From the NCBI GenBank assembly GCA_030643245.1, contig DAOWME010000049.1, positions 1 through 14,440 of the forward strand: a stretch of 14,440 bases of DNA, in the 5' to 3' direction. The translations under genes were made by a program, and so were the position numbers. This DNA comes from Deltaproteobacteria bacterium (GTDB taxonomy: Bacteria; Desulfobacterota; UBA8473). The notes under the pieces are model-generated. The model ran no database searches. It was not told the origin of the DNA and worked only from the letters and a program-made list of their open reading frames with translations. Positions 7,124 to 14,344 of the stretch are shown here, piece after piece (within the stretch, counting starts at the first letter, position 1; each line of letters starts with the position of its first letter).

Positions 7124-8173
7124 CTACCTCCGATCGGACAACACGATCTCGGAATGCTCAATAAAGAGAATCGATCCGCGAACACCGGCTATGATGTACC
7201 TGTCCGGGTCTCCACTCAGTCTCTCCACACACTGGAGCCAGTTCTGTCTCAGATAAAGGGGCGGATCAATCGCTTGCCAGCTTTCCCCACCATCTGTCGT
7301 CTCGTAGACTGCGGCGCTGTCTCCTACTGCAACGCCCCTTCCATTTACCAGAATAACGCTGAAAAGGGAAGGTTCCGCTGCTCTCGTTATCTTCCAGGTC
7401 TTGCCGCGATCCGAGGTATACGCTGCGACCCCTTCCATTCCCACGGCCACCCCGTTTCCGTTCGCGTCAAATGAAACTCCGAAAAATGTCTTCCCGCGTC
7501 CGATATCCTGCTGTTCCCAGGTCCTCCCACCGTCAACCGTGTGGAACATGTACCCCATTTCAGACATTATCCAGCCTTCATTTCTGTCAATAAATTCAAC
7601 ATCATAGAGTATGATATCCTCTTTCAGTGAAACGTCGATCCAGTTTTGTCCGCCATCCTCTGTGAGGACAATTTTCCCCCAATCCCCCGCAGCGACCCCG
7701 TGGAGCTTATCACTAAAGTCAACACCGAAAAAATGTTCCTTTGTGGGCGACTCCTGGTGCGTCCATGTCTGACCGCCGTCGGTGGTGGCGAGGATCTCTC
7801 CCCACTGTCCAACAGCCCATCCCGTGCGTCTGTCAATAAATGAAAATCTGAAAATTCCCGCAGTTGTCCCGGAATCGTGTTTACTCCAAGTCTTCCCGCC
7901 ATCTTCGGTCCTCAGGATCCACCCTCCTTTGCCCCCCATCCATCCGTGATTGGGACCAATGAACTGAATATCATACAAGTCGCGATCCACCTCTCCGTAT
8001 CGAAATTTTTTCACGGACGTTCCTGCAAAGGAGCATCTTTCCAAGGGGGTGTCGACCGCTAACATGAAGAAAGCGACAATCAAACCACAGATGAGGAAAA
8101 TCATCCTACCCTTAGGCATAGGTCCAAGGTTCCCGTCCCGGAAACCATAGCACTTGCATTTCTTGAGTCTCAT
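7124..8173 (-). CDS. Ycf48-like (BNR-repeat) beta-propeller protein
   Basis: This is 349 residues from the ATG at 8173, or 366 from an upstream ATG at 8224. I prefer 8173 because AAGGGG lies 9 bases before it, while 8224 has no ribosome site. A hydrophobic segment (MIFLICGLIVAFFMLAV, residues 41-57 of the long form) is an uncleaved anchor or a long signal peptide, placing the rest in the periplasm. Six repeat signatures are visible: TEDGGKTW, TTDGGQTW, TEDGGQNW, TVDGGRTW, TSDRGKTW and TTDGGESW, spaced about 41-44 residues, each preceded by a GWxxG-type strand; this makes a propeller of about seven blades. Known of the family: Ycf48 helps assemble photosystem II in cyanobacteria, but homologues in non-photosynthetic bacteria sit next to RND, DUF1302 and DUF1329 genes, as here. 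A scaffold or assembly role for the transport complex is inferred. It is the first gene of the minus-strand set. Confidence 0.9.
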   Translation of the reverse strand: MRLKKCKCYGFRDGNLGPMPKGRMIFLICGLIVAFFMLAVDTPLERCSFAGTSVKKFRYGEVDRDLYDIQFIGPNHGWMGGKGGWILRTEDGGKTWSKHDSGTTAGIFRFSFIDRRTGWAVGQWGEILATTDGGQTWTHQESPTKEHFFGVDFSDKLHGVAAGDWGKIVLTEDGGQNWIDVSLKEDIILYDVEFIDRNEGWIMSEMGYMFHTVDGGRTWEQQDIGRGKTFFGVSFDANGNGVAVGMEGVAAYTSDRGKTWKITRAAEPSLFSVILVNGRGVAVGDSAAVYETTDGGESWQAIDPPLYLRQNWLQCVERLSGDPDRYIIAGVRGSILFIEHSEIVLSDRR

Positions 8174-8270
8174 TTTCTTGCACCCCTTGTCAAATTGGTT
8201 GTTAGGTTTAAATCGTATGCCCATTCATAAATAAACGCTTTTTCGCTACCTCTGTATCGGACTCAAAATT

Positions 8271-8299
8271 AATCTATTCGTCTTTTTTAACCATGTAAA
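8271..8299 (-). promoter_or_regulatory. Candidate sigma-70-type promoter for the transport genes
   Basis: On the minus strand TTTACA (8294-8299, 5 of 6 to consensus) and TAGATT (8271-8276, 4 of 6) are 17 bases apart. Predicted transcription start is near 8264, about 90 bases before the preferred Ycf48 start. Such matches arise by chance in AT-rich DNA, so this is tentative. Confidence 0.3.
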
Positions 8300-8847
8300 A
8301 ACGATCGATTTATGGATGGACACGAGTTTATGGCTGAACAAAAGATTGCTATTTTCCGCAATTTCTGCCTCAGGACCAGACCTTAATCCTCAAAATTTTG
8401 CGACCTTTACAGTTGGTCAAGTTTACCGCTCGCCGCCTACTTGCTTCGTTTGCTTCTTATGAACTACAGTCTTGCATAAGGCTGAATGTGTAGATTCGGC
8501 GTGGACCTTGGAACGGTAGAAGGCACAGAACGACAACTAACAGATGATTAGGTGTAATGAGACGAAATTCTGAAGGAAAGGAAAAGTTGAATCCCACGCC
8601 GAGTGCAAAAACATACGAAATGTTTTGCGCAATGTCAAGAAAAAAATGGACCCGGGGTGGGATGTATTTTTGTTGCGTTTCCAGCGCAATTTTAGTAATA
8701 TGCTTCGAAGTTAACAAGGCTACGCGTCCCTTATCAATAAGTCTGGGTGACAGCTACTAGATTCCCGCGCAGGCTGTAATCCATTGAATGATCGAAAAAT
8801 ATGATTTGCACGAACTTATTGGGAACTTACAGCTACGCTTTGTAACA

Positions 8848-8863
8848 TGGCAGATTACTTGCT
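8848..8863 (+). promoter_or_regulatory. Sigma-54 (RpoN) promoter, -24/-12
   Basis: TGGCAGATTACTTGCT matches the consensus TGGCAC-N5-TTGCW with one change in the -24 box, a perfect -12 box and the exact GG-N10-GC spacing. Predicted start is near 8874, giving a leader of about 260 bases before the kinase gene. The downstream operon encodes an NtrC-type activator with an intact GAFTGA loop, which acts only with sigma-54, so autoregulation is likely. Confidence 0.65.
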
Positions 8864-9027
8864 GCATCTCATGACAAACTCTGTAATCTCCGAAGGTTCC
8901 TGCCACTATAGTGTTGATTTCACGTAAGGTCCATTTCCGCTTTCCCGTTCTGTTGTCCCGATGCTTTATTTATTAGTTCAGGTTTTTTAATATATCATAT
9001 GTCTGTTTTTTCATCTTTTCCCATTCA

Positions 9028-9053
9028 ACGTTCGATGTTGGACGTTCGATGTT
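9028..9053. repeat. Tandem 12-base direct repeat
   Basis: ACGTTCGATGTT occurs twice (9028-9039 and 9042-9053) with a period of 14 bases, in the leader between the sigma-54 promoter and the kinase start. Similar short 'GTTCGATGTT' repeats are common between genes in this type of genome (recollection, not searched). It may be neutral. Confidence 0.6.
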
Positions 9054-9132
9054 CATTTTTTCAGTCCCTCCTGGGCAAAAACGACTTAGCGCTCATGCCC
9101 TTGTGGGGAGACCCTTAGGATGAGGTTTGAAC

Positions 9133-11046
9133 ATGGATTCAGGGTACCAGACGCTCTTAGACCCGGCACAGTGCTCCGCTGAATTTCTAATGGTCCTGGC
9201 GTCTGCATTAGATCAAATGGATGCCATGGCCGGGGTTTTAGATACCCGGGGCAGGCTCTTGTTCGCAAATCAGACCTCACTCAAGAATGTGGGGACTACA
9301 CTGGACCAGGTTTTAGGTCTCCCGTTTGAGGAGACCCCCTGGCTGAAACATTCGGAAGAAGCCAGAAAAACCACGAAGGGATTGTTGACTAGGGCACTTG
9401 CCGGAGAAGCTCCGCTTGGTCGGATTGCTTATGTCAATCCTTACGGCGAGGTGGTCCCTGCACTATATTCTATCACCCCTATCCGAAACCTCAGCGGAGA
9501 AATCATCGCGCTCGTCCCGGAGGGAAAGGTCGTCTCGGATCTGAGGGATCTAATCGACTCCGCGCCCCTCGGTATTATTTATCTCGATGAGAAGGGCAGA
9601 CTGCTCTTTGCCAACCCTGAGATGGAACGAAAATTTGAAACAATAGGGGTGCCCAGGGATCGCATCAAAGGGAAAGAACTTGAAAGGCTCGGCATCTATC
9701 TTGTCGATCAATTTTGGAGAAAGGTAATAGATCCACCCAAAGAAAAAGTGGTATTCGGGCATACGAAGATGCTTCTCTGCCATGATGAAAATACCCTCCA
9801 CTTTGAAGTCCATGCGGCCCCGCTGAGAGGTTCCGCCGACGGGATAAGGGGAAGCGTCCTCATAATGAATGACGTTACCGAGCGTAATCGTCTTGAGGCG
9901 GAACTGCTGAGGACGCGCATCCAGGCGGAAAAAATGAGTTCTATGGGGCTCCTGATCTCGGGCGTGGCTCATGAGATCAACAACCCCTTGACCAGCATTA
10001 TAGGGTGCGCGGAATACCTAGTTGAGGATGGCCGGCTCGAAGGAGATGCCAGTGAGGCGGCAAAGATCATAATCAAGGACGCAAAGCGGGCGGACAAAAT
10101 TGTGAAAACCCTCCTTGGCTATGCCCGCAAGTCCACACCAAAAGAGACCATTGTCCAAGTTAACGATATCATCACCAATTCTCTGGACATCTGCATTCAT
10201 GAAATGAAAACCAGAGGGATCGATTCAGTTGTTGAGTTTGCCGAGGACATCCCGCCTCTCTATGTAAATATGAATCAGATACAGCAGGTGGTCCTGAACC
10301 TGGTGAGCAATGCCATGGATTCCATCGAAGACTCCGGGATAGGCGACCGAATTGTGATTCGGACACGTTTAGATGGCGACTGGGTTACCATACAGGTCGA
10401 GAACAATGGCCCCCCAATCCCCGAAGAGCACCTGCCGAGACTCTTCGACCCCTTCTTCACCACAAAGCAACCAGGCAAAGGGACAGGCCTGGGTCTCTTC
10501 ATTGCCTATGGTATCATCGAAAAACACGGTGGGACGATCGCAGTGGATACGTCTTTTGACTCCGGAACCCGGTTCAATGTTCACCTGCCGCTATGTACTT
10601 CGCCCGGAGCTCTTTTGGACAGTCGACCTGCAACGCCTGGTTGGATACCCGCCACAGTCCTGGTAGTGGACCACGAAAAGGATGTAATAGAGAGCCTTTC
10701 AATATGCCTCAAGGACTTAGGCTGTCAGGTGGACACAGCCTCAAGCGGCCGGGAGGCGCTCGGCAAGATAACAAAGCATGCCTATGACTTGCTTCTGGTA
10801 GATATGAGGATGCCTACCATGAGTAGACTTGAACTCTATCAAAGACTGCGTCCTAAACGTCCTAACCTTGCCGCACGACTGGCGTTCATCGCCTCTGTTT
10901 CAGAACAAGAGGCGAAAGCCATCACCGACAGAACAGGGGTTCCTCTGCTGCAAAAGCCTTTTAGTTGCAAGGACATAGTGGAGCTCTTTGAGCAACTGGA
11001 AATGAGGTTTGCCACCCAACCCCAAGGAAGGAGCATCTATTCATGA
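9133..11046 (+). CDS. Soluble PAS-containing hybrid histidine kinase with C-terminal receiver
   Basis: 637 residues from the ATG at 9133, chosen over a TTG at 9127 because GAGG lies 7 bases before it. Domains: PAS-like (about 25-130, including GVLDTRGRLLFANQT), a second PAS (about 138-250, APLGIIYLDEKGRLLFANPE), HisKA with the H-box SGVAHEINNPLTS (phospho-His280), HATPase with N-box QQVVLNLVSNAMDSI (about 384-398), F-box DPFFTT and G-box GKGTGLGLFIAYG (448-460), then a receiver (about 507-625) with phospho-Asp557 (LLLVDMRMP) and Lys608. No membrane segment exists, so it senses an intracellular signal. The receiver's acidic pocket reads VVDHEKD, with His where the second Asp usually stands, so Mg binding may be weakened. 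It overlaps the response regulator by 4 bases (ATGA), giving translational coupling. The kinase presumably phosphorylates that regulator; the attached receiver may tune or sink the phosphate. Confidence 0.95.
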   Translation: MDSGYQTLLDPAQCSAEFLMVLASALDQMDAMAGVLDTRGRLLFANQTSLKNVGTTLDQVLGLPFEETPWLKHSEEARKTTKGLLTRALAGEAPLGRIAYVNPYGEVVPALYSITPIRNLSGEIIALVPEGKVVSDLRDLIDSAPLGIIYLDEKGRLLFANPEMERKFETIGVPRDRIKGKELERLGIYLVDQFWRKVIDPPKEKVVFGHTKMLLCHDENTLHFEVHAAPLRGSADGIRGSVLIMNDVTERNRLEAELLRTRIQAEKMSSMGLLISGVAHEINNPLTSIIGCAEYLVEDGRLEGDASEAAKIIIKDAKRADKIVKTLLGYARKSTPKETIVQVNDIITNSLDICIHEMKTRGIDSVVEFAEDIPPLYVNMNQIQQVVLNLVSNAMDSIEDSGIGDRIVIRTRLDGDWVTIQVENNGPPIPEEHLPRLFDPFFTTKQPGKGTGLGLFIAYGIIEKHGGTIAVDTSFDSGTRFNVHLPLCTSPGALLDSRPATPGWIPATVLVVDHEKDVIESLSICLKDLGCQVDTASSGREALGKITKHAYDLLLVDMRMPTMSRLELYQRLRPKRPNLAARLAFIASVSEQEAKAITDRTGVPLLQKPFSCKDIVELFEQLEMRFATQPQGRSIYS

Positions 11047-12437
11047 AGTTGAAGGTACTGGTAATCGATGATGAGGAGTCCATCCGTCGAACCTTCAAAC
11101 TGAGATTGACCCAGTGGGGCCACGAAGTCTTGATGGCTCCGGATGGGGCGTCAGGGATGCGAATGTTGTCCGAAGCTGATTGCCATGTGGTAATAACGGA
11201 TATGAGGATGCCCGGGCTCACCGGTCAGGAGGTAGTAAAGCGTGTCCGCAATGACCATCCGGAGATCAAAATCGTGGTCATCACGGCTTATGCAAGCGTG
11301 GAATCAGCAGTGGAGGTAATGAAGGCCGGCGCCTTCGATTTTATTACCAAACCGGTGGACTTCGATTACGTGCGTATCGTGCTCGATAAAATAGGAGAGG
11401 CCCTTTCCCTGAGAGACGAAAACCTGAGGCTCAGAGACCGTATAGGGAAGTTATCCACCGAAGTGGCCAAACGATACAGGTTCGACAATCTTATTGGTAA
11501 GAGCGGGGCCATGCAGGCAGTCTTCGAACTCATAGCCAAAGTGGCTCCGTCCGAATCCACGGTAATGATCTATGGCGAGACAGGTACCGGCAAAGAACTG
11601 GTGGCCAGGGCCATCCACAGAAACAGCTCGTACAATTCCGGTCCCATGGTTACATTGGATTGCGGCACGCTTACGGAGACACTGCTTGAGTCTGAACTCT
11701 TCGGTCACGAAAAAGGCGCTTTTACAGGAGCGCTGGGGAGTAAGCGGGGCCGGTTTGAGCAGGCTCAGGGTGGGGTGATCTTCCTGGATGAGGTGAGCAA
11801 CGCATCTCAAGCCGTGCAAAAAAAGATCCTGCGGCTAATACAGGAAAAGTCATTTCAGCGCATCGGAGGGGAAACCCTTATCAAACTCGATGTAAGGATT
11901 ATAGGCGCTACGAACCAGGATTTGCTCCATCTGGTGAACGAGGGGAAGTTTCGCAGGGACCTTTTCTACCGCTTGAACGTAGTCCCCATCCATCTGCCGC
12001 CATTGAGAGAGAGGGGAGACGACCTGCTGCTCCTGGCCAGATATTTTTTGGATCAATTCACAGAACGCATGGATCGGGAGCCCATGGAGATCTCTCCCCA
12101 GGCTATGAGACAACTCAGCGGTCATCACTGGCCCGGAAATATCAGGGAGCTGTCCAATGTGATTGAGCGAACGGTCGTAATGGCTCCTGGAAAGGTTATT
12201 CATAAATTTGACATCCCTGAAGACCGGCAAATGGATGAGATCTCAGAACCAAATGCTCTCAGTCTCGACCCTCCCCTGAGAGAACAGGTTGGGACCCTGG
12301 AACGGAATTATCTACAGCTCGCTCTTGAGAAATATCATGGACGGATCGGGCAGGTGTCACGACGCTCAGGACTGAATCAACGGACCCTCTATAGAAAGAT
12401 GAAATTCTACAAACTCGATAAAAGGGATTTTCACTAG
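11043..12437 (+). CDS. NtrC-family sigma-54-dependent response regulator
   Basis: 464 residues, normal for the family. AAGGAG lies 9 bases before the ATG, inside the end of the kinase gene. Receiver (1-120): VLVIDDEES with D9/D10, phospho-Asp53 (VVITDMRMPG), Thr81 and Lys103 (ITKPVD), all intact. AAA+ domain (about 148-375): Walker A GETGTGKE (178-185), sigma-54 contact loop GAFTGA (225-230), Walker B GGVIFLDEV (243-251), and FRRDLFYRLNVVPIHLPPLRER (303-324) with the arginine-finger region. A Fis-type helix-turn-helix at about 433-456 (RIGQVSRRSGLNQRTLYRKM) binds DNA. Every part needed to open a sigma-54 promoter is present, and a matching promoter lies upstream of the kinase. Targets probably include its own operon and perhaps the divergent transport genes; the latter is inference. 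The stop codon TAG touches a dispersed repeat. Confidence 0.96.
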   Translation: MKLKVLVIDDEESIRRTFKLRLTQWGHEVLMAPDGASGMRMLSEADCHVVITDMRMPGLTGQEVVKRVRNDHPEIKIVVITAYASVESAVEVMKAGAFDFITKPVDFDYVRIVLDKIGEALSLRDENLRLRDRIGKLSTEVAKRYRFDNLIGKSGAMQAVFELIAKVAPSESTVMIYGETGTGKELVARAIHRNSSYNSGPMVTLDCGTLTETLLESELFGHEKGAFTGALGSKRGRFEQAQGGVIFLDEVSNASQAVQKKILRLIQEKSFQRIGGETLIKLDVRIIGATNQDLLHLVNEGKFRRDLFYRLNVVPIHLPPLRERGDDLLLLARYFLDQFTERMDREPMEISPQAMRQLSGHHWPGNIRELSNVIERTVVMAPGKVIHKFDIPEDRQMDEISEPNALSLDPPLREQVGTLERNYLQLALEKYHGRIGQVSRRSGLNQRTLYRKMKFYKLDKRDFH

Positions 12438-12478
12438 GGGACGGGACCGAAATAACTTTCTCAAATTGGCGCTCAGAT
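12436..12478 (+). repeat. Dispersed repeat copy at the regulator's stop codon
   Basis: Bases 12438-12478 match the reverse complement of 2339-2379 at 36 of 41 positions, including the unbroken block TTGGCGCTCAGAT. The element starts inside or directly after the regulator's TAG (12435-12437) and fills half of the 90-base gap before the mutase. It is a single half-element here, not a full hairpin. Confidence 0.75.
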
Positions 12479-12527
12479 TGAGGGTAGGTTTGATTTTTCA
12501 AAGCATACAAAGGAGGTAACCTTATCA

Positions 12528-14264
12528 ATGAGCAACGAAGACGGATTGGATGTAGTGAGTAAGAAAAGAAAGGAATGGGAGGAGAAGGTGCGAATGCCTG
12601 CAGCCAAGAGGTTCAGGATTGAGGACAGGCCGACGGACTTCTATACACCCATGGATATCAAGGGCCTTGACTTTGAACGGGACATTGGGTTCCCTGGGCA
12701 ATACCCCTTTACGCCATCGGCGTATCCTGTAAATCTGGTCCCAAAGATTAAAAAGGGTGCGAAACCCGGAGATTTGAGGAGGGCCGGCGGTTATTCCGGG
12801 TATGGTACGCCGGAGGACACCAGAGATTATTATAAACAGATGGCGAAATTGAGGTGGACTGGCGGTCCGAACCTGGCGATGGATCTTCCCACCCAGTGCG
12901 GGTACGATTCGGACACTGATGCGGTTGAAGGAGAAGTTGGTAAGGTCGGGGTGGCAATAGACAGCCTGAGGGACCTTGAGGTGATATTTGAGGCATTTAC
13001 CGGCGACCAGGATGTGGACAAGGTCGCAACAAACATGACCATTAACGCACCGGCAAATATTCTGGTTGCCATGTATATAGCCCTTACCGAAAAGAGGGGG
13101 ATACCAATGGCGAAATTGAAGTGTACCCCCCAGAATGACATACTCAAAGAATTTGTTTCCCGCGGCACATACATATTTCCTCCCGCTCCTTCCATGAGGA
13201 TGTTTAGAGACAGCGCGGTCTTCTTTACGGAAAACCTCCCAGGCATAAATATAACGAGTATCGGCGGCTATCATATCCGCGAGGGAGGGGCTACCAGAGA
13301 GCAGGAGTTGGCCTTCAGTCTGGCCATAGGGATCGCCTATTTGCAGGAATGTATCGACGCAGGACTCGACATTGATGCCTTTGCCCCCAAGTTTACCTTT
13401 AACGGATTCGGAGGGAGCATGCAGGTATACAATGAGATCGCGTTTCAGAGGGCATCCCGCCGCATGTGGGCCAAGATCGTCAGGGACAGGTTTGGCGCAA
13501 AGAAGCAAGACAGCATGAGGATCCGGTGCATCCTTGGGGCCCATATCGGTTTCAGCAGTACCACAAAGCAGCGGGCGCTCAACAACCTCAGCCGCTCCGT
13601 AATAGGAGCGATGGCCGGTATCCTATCAGGAGGACCACCAATGGCATCCCCGCCATATGATGAACCTCTGGGATTGGCCTGGAGTCTTGAGGCAAGGCAG
13701 CTATCCGAGGACGCAACGAGGATCATAATGTATGAGACGCAGATGTGTGATGTTATAGATCCCTTTGCAGGCTCTTATTTCATGGAATCTCTGACCAACA
13801 AGATGGAAGAAGCCGCATGGCAGGAGATAGAAAGGATTGAACAGATGGGAGGCGCGGTAAAGGTTATTGAGGGAGGCTATATGCAGCGGGAGGTTGCAAA
13901 GAGCGCTGCCGAACGTCAGGCCAGGATAGAGAAGATGGATGAACTCATCGTGGGGGTTAATTGTTTTACTGAGGATTATGAGCTTGATGTAACCACTACC
14001 AAGATGATTGCGCACCCGTACTCCGATGAGAAGAGGTACAAGGCCGAAGAGTTGCAGAAGGCCAACCTGGTCGAAGTGAAACGTACAAGAAACAACAGGG
14101 AAGTAACCCGGCTTCTCGGGGAACTGGAAAAGGCTGCTAAAAAGGAGGAAGTCAATTTAATACCCATCTTTATCGATCTGTCAAAGGAGTATGCAACCCT
14201 TCAAGAACAGTGCGACGTTTTGAGGAGCGTATTCGGCGAATGGCAGACGGATGCGTTTATTTGA
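12528..14264 (+). CDS. Divergent B12-dependent acyl-CoA mutase, large subunit (methylmalonyl-CoA mutase family)
   Basis: 578 residues; AAGGAGGT lies 10 bases before the ATG. The family moves a carbonyl-CoA group to a neighbouring carbon by adenosylcobalamin radical chemistry. The substrate barrel is complete (about 35-500), but there is no C-terminal B12-binding domain (no DxHxxG), so a separate small subunit is needed; none lies in the window. Kept residues: GGYSGYGT (Tyr89, aligned with the Tyr that distinguishes methylmalonyl-CoA mutase from Phe in isobutyryl-CoA mutase), PTQCGYDSD (122-130), TPQNDILKEF (Gln202), SRGTYIFPP (Arg212, the residue holding the substrate carboxylate, Gln in isobutyryl-type enzymes) and GGYHIREGGAT (His249). 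Lost: the usual HTQTAG segment reads ILGAHIG (335-341), and SLHTNSxDEA reads MASPPYDEP (372-380); SFFF...is TFNGFGG (290-296). These positions line the acyl pocket, so I infer a carboxylated but unusual substrate. It is likely co-transcribed with the kinase and regulator. Confidence 0.88.
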   Translation: MSNEDGLDVVSKKRKEWEEKVRMPAAKRFRIEDRPTDFYTPMDIKGLDFERDIGFPGQYPFTPSAYPVNLVPKIKKGAKPGDLRRAGGYSGYGTPEDTRDYYKQMAKLRWTGGPNLAMDLPTQCGYDSDTDAVEGEVGKVGVAIDSLRDLEVIFEAFTGDQDVDKVATNMTINAPANILVAMYIALTEKRGIPMAKLKCTPQNDILKEFVSRGTYIFPPAPSMRMFRDSAVFFTENLPGINITSIGGYHIREGGATREQELAFSLAIGIAYLQECIDAGLDIDAFAPKFTFNGFGGSMQVYNEIAFQRASRRMWAKIVRDRFGAKKQDSMRIRCILGAHIGFSSTTKQRALNNLSRSVIGAMAGILSGGPPMASPPYDEPLGLAWSLEARQLSEDATRIIMYETQMCDVIDPFAGSYFMESLTNKMEEAAWQEIERIEQMGGAVKVIEGGYMQREVAKSAAERQARIEKMDELIVGVNCFTEDYELDVTTTKMIAHPYSDEKRYKAEELQKANLVEVKRTRNNREVTRLLGELEKAAKKEEVNLIPIFIDLSKEYATLQEQCDVLRSVFGEWQTDAFI

Positions 14265-14269
14265 CGGGC

Positions 14270-14278
14270 AAGGAGGTA
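14270..14278 (+). promoter_or_regulatory. Orphan ribosome-binding-site-like sequence after the mutase
   Basis: AAGGAGGTA begins 5 bases after the mutase stop, as strong as the site in front of the mutase itself. No start codon lies within 12 bases, and the first ATG (14299) is followed directly by TAA. It may be chance, or the leftover of a following gene displaced by the repeat-bearing DNA that comes next. Confidence 0.35.
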
Positions 14279-14324
14279 AGGTCTGGTATCCTGTCATCTA
14301 TGTAATATCGCAAAGATGACCGTC

Positions 14325-14344
14325 ATTCCCGCGGAAGCGGGAAT
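14325..14344. repeat. REP-like palindrome ATTCCCGC-ggaa-GCGGGAAT
   Basis: Perfect 8-base arms with a 4-base loop, preceded by CGTC and followed by CCATAGG, form the widespread 'CGTCATTCCCGC...GCGGGAATCC' intergenic repeat (recognised from memory). No T-run follows, so it is not a classical terminator, though it may still stabilise the mutase transcript's end. The rest of 14265-14440 shows only a weak CCACTT/AAGTGG inverted repeat (14386-14406) and no gene. Confidence 0.75.

Larger units (their letters stand above)
8225..9132. other. Divergent intergenic region between transport and regulator genes
   Basis: These 900 bases separate the two gene groups. A sigma-54 promoter match faces right at 8848-8863, a sigma-70-like candidate faces left at 8271-8299, and a tandem 12-base repeat lies at 9028-9053. 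Frames at 8457-8717 (minus) and 8557-8760 (plus) overlap each other, lack ribosome sites and resemble nothing I know, so I reject both. The stretch 8300-8830 may hold regulator binding sites, but I found no clear repeated palindrome. Confidence 0.7.

Noticed and set aside
8236..8251. Sigma-54-like GG-N10-GC just upstream of the Ycf48 gene, minus strand
   Set aside because: The boxes read AGGTAG and AAGC, poor matches; the spacing alone occurs by chance.
8716..8733. Possible fourth copy of the dispersed repeat (TAAGGGACGCGTAGCC on the minus strand)
   Set aside because: Only the first eight or so bases agree well and the rest needs gaps; not enough to call without a consensus.
8457..8760. Two overlapping frames (86 codons minus, 67 codons plus) in the divergent gap
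   Set aside because: No ribosome sites, no recognisable motifs, and they overlap each other on opposite strands; more likely chance frames.
8768..8783. Sigma-54-like GG-N10-GC on the minus strand (TGGATTACAGCCTGCG)
   Set aside because: Spacing fits, but half of the -24 box and part of the -12 box miss the consensus, and it is 600 bases from the Ycf48 start.
12525..13544. 339-codon open frame on the minus strand
   Set aside because: It lies wholly opposite the mutase gene, whose protein has clear family motifs; no ribosome site and no recognisable motif in the antisense product.
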